Positions 1-8,071 of a DNA stretch of 55,409 nt are shown in pieces. A program made the position numbers and the translations under genes. The number at the start of each line of letters is the position of its first letter. The stretch's first letter is position 1. The notes beneath the pieces are model-generated. The model searched no databases and was not told the origin of the DNA. It saw only the letters and a program-made list of their open reading frames with translations. Source of the DNA: Saccharopolyspora elongata (GTDB lineage: Bacteria > Actinomycetota > Actinomycetes > Mycobacteriales > Pseudonocardiaceae); contig NZ_SMKW01000062.1 in the NCBI RefSeq assembly GCF_004348985.1, forward strand, positions 1 through 55,409. The letters are read 5' to 3'.

Positions 1-22
1 GTGTGAGTGGTGGGGTCGGGGG

Positions 23-51
23 TTGACCTGGGTCACATCGGGGTTTAGCGT
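23..51 (+). promoter_or_regulatory. Predicted sigma-A-like promoter of the hydroxyproline operon
   Basis: TTGACC (23-28) and TAGCGT (46-51) are separated by 17 bp, a good match to the actinobacterial TTGAC-N17-TANNNT pattern. Transcription would begin near position 58-60, inside the inverted repeat at 55-78, with the first gene starting at 88. Promoter activity is inferred from sequence only. Confidence 0.6.
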
Positions 52-54
52 CGG

Positions 55-78
55 CAACGTTCATTTTAGTGAACGTTG
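55..78. promoter_or_regulatory. Operator-like inverted repeat overlapping the transcription start
   Basis: CAACGTTCA (55-63) and TGAACGTTG (70-78) form perfect 9-bp arms around the 6-bp spacer TTTTAG. The repeat covers the predicted start site and ends 9 bp before the ATG at 88, the usual place for a repressor such as a GntR- or TetR-family protein. No regulator gene for this operon is inside the window, so the cognate protein is probably encoded upstream. Confidence 0.65.
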
Positions 79-87
79 GTGGTGGCT

Positions 88-1266
88 ATGGGGCAGTTTC
101 CCGACATCGTGGTGGTCGGCGCCGGGATCGTCGGCGCGGCCTGCGCCGAGGCGCTGAGCGCGGCCGGGCACGTCGTCGACGTGCTGGACCGCGGCGCGCC
201 CGGGGCGGGCACGACGGCGTCCGGCGAGGGCAACGTGCTGGTCTCCGACAAGCCGCCGGGCGCGGAGCTCCGGCTCGCCCAGGCCAGCCGGAGGCGGTGG
301 CCGGAGCTGGAGCGCAGCCTGCGCGAGGAGCTCGGCGCCGACTTCGAGTGGGAGTCCAAGGGCGGCGTGGTCGCCGCGACCACTGTGGACGGAGCGGAGG
401 CGCTGACGGCGTTCGCCGCGCAGCAGCGCGACGCAGGCGTGGATGCGCGGGTTCTGGCGCCCGGCGCGGTTTTCGATCTCGAACCGCACCTCACGCGGGA
501 CACGGTGCTCGCGGTGCACTACCCCGAGGACGCCCAGGTGCAGCCCGTCCTCGCGGCCTCGGCGCTCCTCGCGGCCGTGCGCCGGCGCGGCGGCACTCTG
601 AGGCCCGGGACCCCCGCCACTGGGGTGGTGCGCGGCCGCGACGGCCGGGTGACCGGTGTTCGCGCGGGCGGCACCGTTCTGCCTTGCGGGGCAGTGGTGA
701 ACGCGTGCGGCCCGTGGTCCGGTGAGTTCGCGCGGCTGGCGGGCGCGCCGATCACGGTGCTGCCCCGCAGGGGCATGGTCCTGGTCACCGCGCCGGTGCC
801 GCCGGGCACCGTGCGGCACAAGGTCTACGACGCCGACTACGTCGGCGCGGTGGAAAGCGGCGACGCCGAGCTGCAGACTTCGACGGTGGTGGAGAGCACC
901 CGGGCCGGAACCGTGCTGATCGGGTCGAGCCGGGAGCGCATCGGTTTCGACGACACCGTCCGGACCCGCGTGCTGCGCGAGATCGCGGGCAAGGCCGCCG
1001 CGCTGTTCCCGGTGCTCGGGCGGGTTCCGGTGATGCGCGCCTACGGCGGCTTCCGGCCGTACGCGCCGGACCACCTGCCGGTGATCGGCGCCGATCCCCG
1101 GGTCCCGGGCCTGTGGCACGCGACAGGGCACGAGGGCGCCGGCGTCGGGCTCGCCGCCGCGACCGGGCAGCTGCTCGCGGAGTTGTTCGGCGGGCGGCCG
1201 CCGCACGTCGACCCGGAGCCGTTCCGCGTGGACCGGCCCGGGCTGATCGAGGGGGTGGGCGCGTGA
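88..1266 (+). CDS. DadA-like FAD oxidoreductase, putative D-hydroxyproline dehydrogenase subunit
   Basis: The 392-residue protein is a DAO/DadA-family flavoprotein. An N-terminal dinucleotide-binding motif VVVGAGIVGAACAE lies within the first 20 residues, and the C-terminal FAD motif GLWHATGHEGAGVGLAAATG is typical of the family. It would oxidise a D-amino acid at the alpha carbon. The next two genes encode a small 2Fe-2S protein and a second flavoprotein, an arrangement known for the heterotrimeric D-hydroxyproline dehydrogenase of Pseudomonas (LhpB/E/F). Downstream epimerase and deaminase genes support that substrate. The ATG at 88 was chosen; in-frame TTG/GTG codons at 76-82 overlap the operator and are less likely. 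It overlaps the next gene by 4 bp. Confidence 0.8.
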   Translation: MGQFPDIVVVGAGIVGAACAEALSAAGHVVDVLDRGAPGAGTTASGEGNVLVSDKPPGAELRLAQASRRRWPELERSLREELGADFEWESKGGVVAATTVDGAEALTAFAAQQRDAGVDARVLAPGAVFDLEPHLTRDTVLAVHYPEDAQVQPVLAASALLAAVRRRGGTLRPGTPATGVVRGRDGRVTGVRAGGTVLPCGAVVNACGPWSGEFARLAGAPITVLPRRGMVLVTAPVPPGTVRHKVYDADYVGAVESGDAELQTSTVVESTRAGTVLIGSSRERIGFDDTVRTRVLREIAGKAAALFPVLGRVPVMRAYGGFRPYAPDHLPVIGADPRVPGLWHATGHEGAGVGLAAATGQLLAELFGGRPPHVDPEPFRVDRPGLIEGVGA

Positions 1267-1592
1267 CGGGCCCGTTCCTGACCCCGGGCCGGCGGGATCC
1301 GGCGCAGCCGAGGTACTCCGGCGAATTCGCCGTCGAGGTGGACGGGGCGCGCGTCGCCGCGCGTGCCGGGCAGACGGTCGCCGCTGTGCTGATGGCGACC
1401 GGCCGCACATCCTGGCGCAGTACCAGGGAGAACGGGCGGCCGCGCGGGCTGTTCTGCGGCATCGGCGCGTGCTTCGACTGCCTGCTGGTCGTGAACGACG
1501 TGCCGGATGTGCGAGCGTGCCAACGCGTTGTCGAGCCCGGCGACGTCATCCGCACCCAGCACGGGGCCGAACTGCCGGGAGGCGAGGCATGA
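1263..1592 (+). CDS. Small (2Fe-2S)-binding subunit of the dehydrogenase
   Basis: This 109-residue ferredoxin-like protein carries CGIGACFDC followed by a fourth Cys in VRACQ, the CX4CX2C...C plant-type 2Fe-2S cluster motif. Its size and context match the small iron-sulfur subunit of HcnABC- or LhpBEF-type amino-acid dehydrogenases, where it passes electrons between the two flavoprotein subunits. The GTG start overlaps the TGA of the previous gene, and its own stop overlaps the next ATG, so translational coupling is expected. Confidence 0.82.
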   Translation: MTGPFLTPGRRDPAQPRYSGEFAVEVDGARVAARAGQTVAAVLMATGRTSWRSTRENGRPRGLFCGIGACFDCLLVVNDVPDVRACQRVVEPGDVIRTQHGAELPGGEA

Positions 1593-2998
1593 GCGTCGTG
1601 GTCGTCGGCGGCGGGCCCGCAGGGATGAACGCCGCGGTGCAAGCCGCACGGGCCGGTGCCGAGGTGGTGCTGGTCGACTCCGCCGAGCGGCTCGGCGGGC
1701 AGTTCCACCGCCAGCTGCCGGAGCAGTTCGCGGCGCGGCGACCGGAACGCATCCAGCACGGCGGGCGGTCGTTCCGGGCGCTCCAGGACGAGCTCCTCGC
1801 GAACCCGCGGATCCGGTATCTGCCGCGCAGCACCGTGTGGTCGCTCGAACCGGACCGGCGGATCAACATCCAAAGCGGCCCCGCCGATGCTCCGGGCCGA
1901 CGGCTGACGGCACTGCGCGCCGATGCGCTGGTGCTGGCCACCGGGGCGCACGACCGGGTCCTCCCGTTCCCGGGCTGGGACCTGCCCGGAGTGTTCAGCG
2001 CGGGGGCCGCGCAGGCGATGGCGAAGGGGCAGCGGATCGCGGTCGGGCACCGCGTGCTGGTCGCCGGGACGGGACCGTTCCTGCTGCCGGTGGCGGAGTC
2101 GCTGCTCGATGTGGGAGCCGAGGTCGTCGGCGTGCTGGAGGCCGGGAATCCGGCCGCGTGGCTGCGGCAGTCGGCGGCGGCCGCCGGGCAGCTCGGCAAG
2201 CTCCGAGAGCTCGCGGCCTACGCGGCCCGCTTCGCCGGGCGCGTGCCGTACCGGACCCGCACTGCTGTCATCGCGGCGCACGGCGACGACCGCGTGCAGG
2301 AGGTCGTAACGTCCAAAGTGGATGCAGACTGGCGGCCCATTCCCGGTACTCAGCGCCGGTTCGAGGTCGATGCCGTGTGCGTCGGGCATGGCTTCGTGCC
2401 GCAGCTGGAGCTGGCGTTGGCCGCGCGCTGCCGGATCGCCGGCGGGTTCGTCGAGGTCGACGCGGCGCAGCGGACGTCCGCGCGGGGGGTGTTCGCGGCC
2501 GGTGAAGCGACCGGCATCGGCGGTGCCGACCTCGCCGCCGCCGAAGGCGTCGTCGCCGGTCTCGCCGCGGCCGTGCACGTCGGCGCCGCCAGCTGGGTCC
2601 AGGTGGAAACCCAAGCACGCCAAGCACTCATGAAAGTCCGAAATGGACGAAGGTTCGCGCGGGCGCTCGCCGAGGCCCATCCGATCGGATCGGCGTGGCC
2701 CGAGTGGCTGGAGCCCGACACGCTCGTGTGCCGGTGCGAGGAAGTCCCGTACCGCGAACTGGAGGCGGCCGTGCAGCAGCGCGCCGCGCACAGCGTCCGC
2801 TCACTGAAGCTGCTCTGCCGGGTCGGCCTCGGCCCCTGCCAGGGCCGGATCTGCGGGCAGAACGCGACCGACCTCGCCGCGCGGCTGCTCGGCGAACCGC
2901 TCCCGGACCCGGAAACCCCCGCTCGGCGGCCGATCGCAGCGCCGATCCGGCTCGCAGACCTGGCCGGCATCCCAACCCCTGACGAGGAGGAGAAGTGA
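1589..2998 (+). CDS. FAD/NAD(P)-dependent oxidoreductase subunit with C-terminal BFD-like 2Fe-2S domain
   Basis: The 469-residue protein starts with the dinucleotide-binding motif VVVVGGGPAGMNAAVQAARAG and has a second nucleotide-binding segment around VLVAGTGPFLLPVAE. The last 100 residues hold CRCEEVPY and GLGPCQGRIC, four cysteines of a BFD-like [2Fe-2S] domain. This is the architecture of HcnB, sarcosine-oxidase-alpha-like and LhpE proteins, the large subunit of membrane-linked or soluble amino-acid dehydrogenases. Together with the two preceding genes it should form the D-hydroxyproline dehydrogenase. It is translationally coupled on both sides through 4-bp overlaps. Confidence 0.82.
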   Translation: MSVVVVGGGPAGMNAAVQAARAGAEVVLVDSAERLGGQFHRQLPEQFAARRPERIQHGGRSFRALQDELLANPRIRYLPRSTVWSLEPDRRINIQSGPADAPGRRLTALRADALVLATGAHDRVLPFPGWDLPGVFSAGAAQAMAKGQRIAVGHRVLVAGTGPFLLPVAESLLDVGAEVVGVLEAGNPAAWLRQSAAAAGQLGKLRELAAYAARFAGRVPYRTRTAVIAAHGDDRVQEVVTSKVDADWRPIPGTQRRFEVDAVCVGHGFVPQLELALAARCRIAGGFVEVDAAQRTSARGVFAAGEATGIGGADLAAAEGVVAGLAAAVHVGAASWVQVETQARQALMKVRNGRRFARALAEAHPIGSAWPEWLEPDTLVCRCEEVPYRELEAAVQQRAAHSVRSLKLLCRVGLGPCQGRICGQNATDLAARLLGEPLPDPETPARRPIAAPIRLADLAGIPTPDEEEK

Positions 2999-3915
2999 CT
3001 TCCAGCAACGATCTCGGTGGTGTCGTCGTCGCGACCGCCCTGCCCTACGCCGAAGACGAGTCGGCCCCGGCCGGCCTGCGGGTCGACTACGACCGCTACG
3101 CAGAGCACTGCAGCTGGGTGGTCGACAACGGCTGCCACGGCGTCGGCCCCAACGGCTCCCTCGGCGAGTACTCTTCGCTGACCCACGAGGAGCGGCGCAA
3201 GGTCGCCCAGACCGCGATCGAGACCGTCGGCGACCGGGCGACGGTCATCGTCGGCGTGCACGCGCCGAGCGCGCACGAGGCGCGGCACTGGGCGGAGCTC
3301 GCCGCCGAGGACGGCGCGGACGGGCTGCTGTGCCTGCCGCCGACGATCTACCGCGCCAACAAGGGCGAACTCCTGCACCACTTCGAGCAGGTCGCGGCCG
3401 TGGGCCTGCCCGTGATGGTCTACAACAACCCGATCGACACCAAGGTCGACCTCACCCCCGACGTGGTTCGCGAGATCGCCGGGATCGACAACATCGCGGC
3501 GATCAAGGAGTTCTCCGGCGACGTCCGCCGGGTGCTGGAGATCCGCGAGCAGGCGCCCGGGCTGAACGCGGTCTCCGGCGCCGACGACGTGGTGCTGGAA
3601 TCGCTGCTGATGGGCGCGGGCGGCTGGTTCGCCGGGTTCCCGAACGTGTTCCCGGCCGAATCGGTGCGCCTCTACGAGCTGGCCCGGGCGGGCAAGGTCG
3701 AGGAGGCGCGGGCGCTGTACGAGCCGCTGGTGGCCGCGTTCCGGTGGGACTCGCGCACCGAGTTCGTGCAGGCCATCAAGCGCGGCATGGAGATCGTCGG
3801 CCGCTTCGGCGGGCCCTGCCGCCCGCCGCGCGGCCCGCTGCCCGAGGCCATGCTCGCGCAGGTCGACGCCGACATGGAGCGCGCCGTGAAGTACTTGCAG
3901 AGCAAGGAGAAATGA
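2995..3915 (+). CDS. DHDPS-family lyase, putative pyrroline-4-hydroxy-2-carboxylate deaminase
   Basis: The 306-residue protein is a (beta/alpha)8 aldolase of the DapA/NanA superfamily. GPNGSLGEYS (residues 51-60) is the substrate carboxylate loop, YNNP gives Tyr143, and AAIKEFSGD supplies the Schiff-base Lys171. In hydroxyproline degradation a member of this family (LhpC/HypD) deaminates delta1-pyrroline-4-hydroxy-2-carboxylate to alpha-ketoglutarate semialdehyde. The neighbouring dehydrogenase and epimerase make this the best assignment over true DapA, whose motif is usually YNVPxRT. The GTG at 2995 follows a strong GAGGAGGAG ribosome-binding site and overlaps the preceding stop. Confidence 0.78.
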   Translation: MTSSNDLGGVVVATALPYAEDESAPAGLRVDYDRYAEHCSWVVDNGCHGVGPNGSLGEYSSLTHEERRKVAQTAIETVGDRATVIVGVHAPSAHEARHWAELAAEDGADGLLCLPPTIYRANKGELLHHFEQVAAVGLPVMVYNNPIDTKVDLTPDVVREIAGIDNIAAIKEFSGDVRRVLEIREQAPGLNAVSGADDVVLESLLMGAGGWFAGFPNVFPAESVRLYELARAGKVEEARALYEPLVAAFRWDSRTEFVQAIKRGMEIVGRFGGPCRPPRGPLPEAMLAQVDADMERAVKYLQSKEK

Positions 3916-4916
3916 TGCGGTCGCGCCGTTACTTCAGCGCCGTCGACTCGCACACCGAGGGCATGCCGACGCGGGTGATCACCGGCGGCGTCGGCGTCGT
4001 GCCGGGCGAGACGATGGCCGACAAGCGCCGGTACTTCGTCGACAACCTCGACCACATCCGGCAGCTGCTGGTGCACGAGCCGCGCGGGCACTCGGCGATG
4101 AGCGGCGCGATTCTGCAGCCGCCGACCCGCGCGGACGCCGACTGGGGCGTCATCTACATCGAGGTCTCCGGCTGCCTGCCGATGTGCGGGCACGGCACCA
4201 TCGGCGTCGCGACCGTGCTGGTGGAGACCGGCATGGTCGAGGTGGTCGAGCCGGTCACCACGGTCCGGCTGGACACCCCGGCCGGGCTGGTGGTGGCCGA
4301 GGTGGCGGTCCGCGACGGCCAGGCGGAGTCGGTGACCATCCGCAACGTGCCGTCGTTCGCCGTGGAGCTGGACGCGTCGGTGCAGGTGCCGGGGCTCGGC
4401 GAGGTGCGATACGACCTGGCCTTCGGCGGCAACTTCTACGCGATCACGCCGCTGGCCGACCTCGGAATTCCCTTCGACAAGGCCGAGAAGGACCGGATGC
4501 TGGGCGCCGGACTGGCGATCATGGCGGCCATCAACGAGCAACGCCGCCCGCAGCACCCGCTCGACGCGAACATCGCAGGCTGCAAGCACGTCTACCTCGA
4601 AGCGCCGGGCAGCGACGCCGCGCACTCCCGGCACGCGATGGCGATCCATCCCGGCTGGTTCGACAGATCTCCTTGCGGCACCGGCACTTCCGCGCGCATG
4701 GCGCAACTCCACGCGCGCGGGCAGCTCGCGCTGGACACCGACTTCGTCAACGAATCCCTGATCGGCACCCGGTTCGTCGGGCGGCTCGTGGACACCGCAC
4801 AGGTCGGCGACCGGCCGGCCGTGGTGCCGACGATCACCGGCCGGGCCTGGATCACCGGCATGGCCCAGTACCTGCTGGACCCGACCGACCCGTTCCCTAC
4901 CGGCTTCACGTTGTAG
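3912..4916 (+). CDS. Proline racemase family, 4-hydroxyproline 2-epimerase
   Basis: This 334-residue enzyme belongs to the proline racemase fold. Both catalytic thiols are present: Cys92 in MCGHGTIG and Cys255 in SPCGTGTSA. That Cys/Cys pair indicates racemase or epimerase activity rather than the trans-3-hydroxyproline dehydratase subtype, which has Thr at the second position. In this operon it would convert trans-4-hydroxy-L-proline to cis-4-hydroxy-D-proline, the substrate of the dehydrogenase encoded at 88-2998. ATG codons at 3912 and 3915 are both possible; the first overlaps the upstream stop and is preferred. Confidence 0.85.
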   Translation: MMRSRRYFSAVDSHTEGMPTRVITGGVGVVPGETMADKRRYFVDNLDHIRQLLVHEPRGHSAMSGAILQPPTRADADWGVIYIEVSGCLPMCGHGTIGVATVLVETGMVEVVEPVTTVRLDTPAGLVVAEVAVRDGQAESVTIRNVPSFAVELDASVQVPGLGEVRYDLAFGGNFYAITPLADLGIPFDKAEKDRMLGAGLAIMAAINEQRRPQHPLDANIAGCKHVYLEAPGSDAAHSRHAMAIHPGWFDRSPCGTGTSARMAQLHARGQLALDTDFVNESLIGTRFVGRLVDTAQVGDRPAVVPTITGRAWITGMAQYLLDPTDPFPTGFTL

Positions 4917-4944
4917 CGCAGACCGGACCGGTGCGCCGGAGGAT

Positions 4945-5110
4945 CCCAATTTTAGGCAAAATTGGAATACCACGATTCTCGCGCGATGCCGCAGGTGGGC
5001 GCGCCGGTGCGGAAAATTCCCAATTTTAGGCAAATTCGGATAGTTCCCGCGTGAGCTCGCAGGCGGGCGTGCCGGGGTGGAGTGTTCCCAATTTTAGGCA
5101 AAATTGGGGC
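4945..5110. repeat. Three-copy palindrome array in a degenerate ~70-bp tandem repeat
   Basis: CCAATTTT-AGGC-AAAATTGG occurs at 4946-4965. A decayed copy (CCCAATTTTAGGCAAATTCG) lies at about 5019-5038, and a longer one with CCCAATTTT / AAAATTGGG arms at 5087-5108. The copies are about 74 and 68 bp apart, and the GC-rich sequence between them also resembles itself (for example GCAGGTGGGCGCGCCGG and GCAGGCGGGCGTGCCGG). The array sits between the epimerase and the permease on the same strand, and could be a multi-site operator or a set of attenuating hairpins. Confidence 0.8.
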
Positions 5111-5145
5111 CACCCCGGCGTGCCCTCGTTCCCGGAGGTGGCTCA

Positions 5146-6567
5146 ATGATCGATGCGAACGGCCGCGGCGTGCTGCGGCGCAAACCGGTGGACGACATCG
5201 ACGATCCGCCGCAGGGCGCCGGCCTGAAACGGGTGATGGGCACCTGGCAGCTGACCGCGCTGAGCCTCGGCGGTCTGGTCGGCGCCGGGGTGTTCTCCCT
5301 CAGCGGCGTGGTCGCCAACGAGCTCGCCGGGCCCGGGGTGCTGCTGTCGTTCCTGATCGCGGTCCTCGCCAGCGCGGCCGCAGCGCTGTGCTACGCCGAA
5401 TTCACCAGCATGATCCCGAAAGCGGGCTCGGCCTACACCTACGCCTACGCGGTGCTCGGCGAGCTGGCCGGCTGGCTGATCGGCTGGGACCTGCTGCTGG
5501 AGTACACCGCGATCGTCGCTGTCGTCGCCATCGGGGTCTCCGGCTACCTGTCCTACCTGGTCGGTCAGCTCGGGCTGGACCTGCCCGCCTGGATGCTGGG
5601 CGCGCCCGGCACCGGCGACGGCCACGTGGTCGACCTGTTTGCGATGGTGCTGTGCCTGCTGCTGGCGTGGCTGCTCAACCGCGGTGCGAAGTCCTCGGCG
5701 CGGGTCGAGACCGCACTGGTGGTGATGAAGATCGTGCTGGTCCTGGTCGTCGTGGTGGCCGGGGCGTTCCACATCAACGCGGGCAACTACACGCCGTTCC
5801 TGCCCTACGGGCTCGGCGGCGCGATCACCGGTGCGGCCACGGCCTTCTTCGCCGTCTACGGCTACGACGCGATGAGCGCGGCGGCGGAGGAATCGGCCGA
5901 CGCCCGCCGGGCGATGCCGCGCGCGATCATCTACTCCCTGGGCATCGCGACGGTGATCTACGTGCTGGTGTGCGTGGTGCTGCTCGGAATGCAGCACTAC
6001 AGCGAGATCGACGTCCGCAGCCCGTTCTCCGGCGCGCTGGCGGCGGTCGGCCTGCCGGGGCTCGCATTGATCGTCGCGATCGGCGCGGTGTTCGGCATCG
6101 TCACCTCGATGTTCGCCAACATGCTCGCGGTGACGCGGGTGTGGTTCGCGATGAGCCGCGACGGGCTGCTGCCCGCCTGGTTCGCCAAGACCCACGAGGT
6201 GCGCAAGGTGCCGCACCGGGTCACCTGGGTGGTCGGCGTGGTGTCGGCGCTGATCGCGGGCCTGCTGCCGATCCGGGAGGCGGCTGAGCTGACCAACATC
6301 GGCATCCTGGTGGCGTTCATCGTGGTCGCGGTGTCGGTGGTGGTGCTGCGCCGCCAACGCCCCGAACTGGAGCGGGGCTTCCGCTGCGCGTGGGTGCCGG
6401 TGGTGCCGGGGATCGGCGTGGTGTTCTCGCTGTGGCTGATCAGCCAGCTCGACTGGGTCACCTGGGCGCGCTTCGTCGGCTGGATGGCCGTCGGCCTGCT
6501 GGTCTACGCGTTCTACGGCTACCGGCGGTCGGCGCTGGCGGACAAATCGGTCGCGGGAATGCGCTGA
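5146..6567 (+). CDS. APC-family amino-acid permease
   Basis: The 473-residue protein has about 12 predicted membrane segments and the APC-family opening RRKPVDD followed by LTALSLGGLVGAGVFSLSG, the unwound TM1 substrate-binding region (around residues 36-55). Similarity is to the cationic amino-acid transporter/YfnA branch. Position at the end of the hydroxyproline operon makes uptake of hydroxyproline or proline likely, but specificity cannot be read from sequence. The ATG at 5146 follows GGAGGT by 6 bp. The palindrome array at 4945-5110 separates it from the epimerase and may set its expression independently. Confidence 0.8.
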   Translation: MIDANGRGVLRRKPVDDIDDPPQGAGLKRVMGTWQLTALSLGGLVGAGVFSLSGVVANELAGPGVLLSFLIAVLASAAAALCYAEFTSMIPKAGSAYTYAYAVLGELAGWLIGWDLLLEYTAIVAVVAIGVSGYLSYLVGQLGLDLPAWMLGAPGTGDGHVVDLFAMVLCLLLAWLLNRGAKSSARVETALVVMKIVLVLVVVVAGAFHINAGNYTPFLPYGLGGAITGAATAFFAVYGYDAMSAAAEESADARRAMPRAIIYSLGIATVIYVLVCVVLLGMQHYSEIDVRSPFSGALAAVGLPGLALIVAIGAVFGIVTSMFANMLAVTRVWFAMSRDGLLPAWFAKTHEVRKVPHRVTWVVGVVSALIAGLLPIREAAELTNIGILVAFIVVAVSVVVLRRQRPELERGFRCAWVPVVPGIGVVFSLWLISQLDWVTWARFVGWMAVGLLVYAFYGYRRSALADKSVAGMR

Positions 6568-6587
6568 TCGCTGCCAGGATGGGCGGT

Positions 6588-7121
6588 ATGACCGAAGTGC
6601 GTACCGCGCATACCGCAGACCTCGACGAAGCGACGCTCAAGGCCGCCCGGGCGCTGCTCTGGGACGTGTTCGAAGACGACATGACGGAGCACGACTGGGA
6701 ACACTGCCTGGGCGGCATCCACGCCCTGGTCTGGGAAGGCGACGAGCTGATCGGCCACGCGGCGGTGATCCAGCGGCGCCTCCTGCACGGCGGCCGGGCC
6801 CTGCGCACGGGCTACGTCGAGGGCGTCGCGGTGCGAGCGGACCGGCGACGCCGGGGCATCGCGGCAGCGATGATGGCGGAGCTGGAGGGCGTGATCCGCC
6901 GCGCCTACGACCTCGGAGCGCTGGGAGCCAGCGACGAAGGAGCGGCGCTGTACGAGGCGCGCGGTTGGCAGCGCTGGCAGGGGCCGACTTTCGCCCTGGC
7001 GCCAACGGGAATCCAGCGCACGGCGGACGAGGACGGCTTCATCTTCGTCTTCCCCGCGGAAGCCCCGCTGGACCTCACCGGCGACCTCACCTGCGACTGG
7101 CGCGACGGAGACGCCTGGTAG
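6588..7121 (+). CDS. aac(2')-I: AAC(2')-I family aminoglycoside 2'-N-acetyltransferase
   Basis: This 177-residue GNAT protein closely follows the mycobacterial AAC(2')-Ib/Ic pattern. Diagnostic stretches are TEHDWEHCLGGIHALVWE, AAVIQRRLLHGGRALRTGYVE, VAVRADRRRRGIA (acetyl-CoA pyrophosphate loop) and the C-terminal CDWRDGDAW. The family acetylates the 2'-amino group of aminoglycosides using acetyl-CoA, and is chromosomally intrinsic in mycobacteria and relatives. Expression, substrate range and any physiological role in cell-wall chemistry are unknown here. An in-frame ATG at 6579 is an alternative start; 6588 matches the family length better. Confidence 0.88.
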   Translation: MTEVRTAHTADLDEATLKAARALLWDVFEDDMTEHDWEHCLGGIHALVWEGDELIGHAAVIQRRLLHGGRALRTGYVEGVAVRADRRRRGIAAAMMAELEGVIRRAYDLGALGASDEGAALYEARGWQRWQGPTFALAPTGIQRTADEDGFIFVFPAEAPLDLTGDLTCDWRDGDAW

Positions 7122-7186
7122 CGGCTCCAGTCCTCGTGAGTGCGAAGCCGGGTTATCCATCAGTGGAGCCGGCCGTGGTCACCTTC

Positions 7187-8071
7187 TCACCTTCCGCGAG
7201 TCTCGACGCGTGCCAGGTAGTCCCGGATGATGCCGACATACTCACCACGGAGCGGTTCGGCCTCCAGGTAGCCCATGTGCGCCGCACCGGCCTGCGTGAC
7301 GTGCTCCGAGTCCGGAATTCGGGCGGCGATGTCGGCCAGGTGCGCGGGAACGCATTCGTCGAACTCCCCGCCGAGGACGAGCGTCGGGATCCTGATCCGT
7401 TCGAGTTCGTGGAAGATGTCCCACTCCTTCAGCGTTCCCGTCACGTGGTAGTCGGCCTGCCCGATCATCGTCCGGAATGTCGTCAGGCTCATCAGCTCCG
7501 GGACGAGCCGCGGCGTCGCGGTGCGCACCACGCACGCGCGCAGGTACTCCGTCTGGGCAACCTGGTAGTCAGGGTCGTCCGTCTCGCCCCGCAGCTCGCG
7601 ACCGTAGGTGCGGTCGAGCACATTGCCGGGCAGTTTCGCCAGCAGGTCCCGGACCTCCGCCTCGAACCGTGGCACGCTGGCCAGGCCGTTGGCGCAGACC
7701 AGGCTCGTCCACTCCGGTGCGCGCTCCGCCGCGAACTGCAGTCCGAGCATGGCACCCCAGGAGTGGCCGTAGACATGTGGCCGCGCCAGGCCGAGACCGT
7801 CGGTCACGGCGCCGAGTTCGTCCAGGAAACGGTCTACCGTCAGCAGCGCGGTGTCCTCAATGCGGTCCGAGCGTCCCACCCCCAGCTGGTCGTACCAGAC
7901 GATCTCGCGTTCCCGGGCGAGCGGCTCGAACGCCTCGAACAACACGTCACTCGGATAACCGGGCCCGCCGTGGACCAGGAGCAGTGGTACACCACCGCTG
8001 CCCATCCTGCGATACCAGACCCTGCCCCCTGGAACCGAAATCCTGCCTTCCGTAGTTGCGGCCGAAGTCAC
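7187..8071 (-). CDS. Proline iminopeptidase-like alpha/beta hydrolase
   Basis: The 294-residue protein has HGGPG (34-38, oxyanion-hole motif typical of proline iminopeptidases) and GHSWGAM with nucleophile Ser104. GGEFDECVP supplies the Asp and GAAHMGYLE the His of the triad. The family cleaves N-terminal proline or other small amides from peptides, and also includes amino-acid amidases, so the substrate is open. The GTG start overlaps the stop of the upstream NTF2-like gene by 4 bp, so the two are co-translated. The hydrolase ends close to the convergent aac(2') gene. Confidence 0.8.
   Translation of the reverse strand: MTSAATTEGRISVPGGRVWYRRMGSGGVPLLLVHGGPGYPSDVLFEAFEPLAREREIVWYDQLGVGRSDRIEDTALLTVDRFLDELGAVTDGLGLARPHVYGHSWGAMLGLQFAAERAPEWTSLVCANGLASVPRFEAEVRDLLAKLPGNVLDRTYGRELRGETDDPDYQVAQTEYLRACVVRTATPRLVPELMSLTTFRTMIGQADYHVTGTLKEWDIFHELERIRIPTLVLGGEFDECVPAHLADIAARIPDSEHVTQAGAAHMGYLEAEPLRGEYVGIIRDYLARVETRGR

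Noticed and set aside
61..1410. Long minus-strand frame opposite the DadA-like gene
   Set aside because: Arg/Pro/His-rich shadow of the plus-strand gene with no recognisable domain; many such antisense frames occur because of the high GC content.
7122..7171. CGGCTCCA / TGGAGCCG repeat as terminator between aac(2') and the hydrolase
   Set aside because: Arms are only 8 bp with a 34-base loop, too weak to call with confidence.
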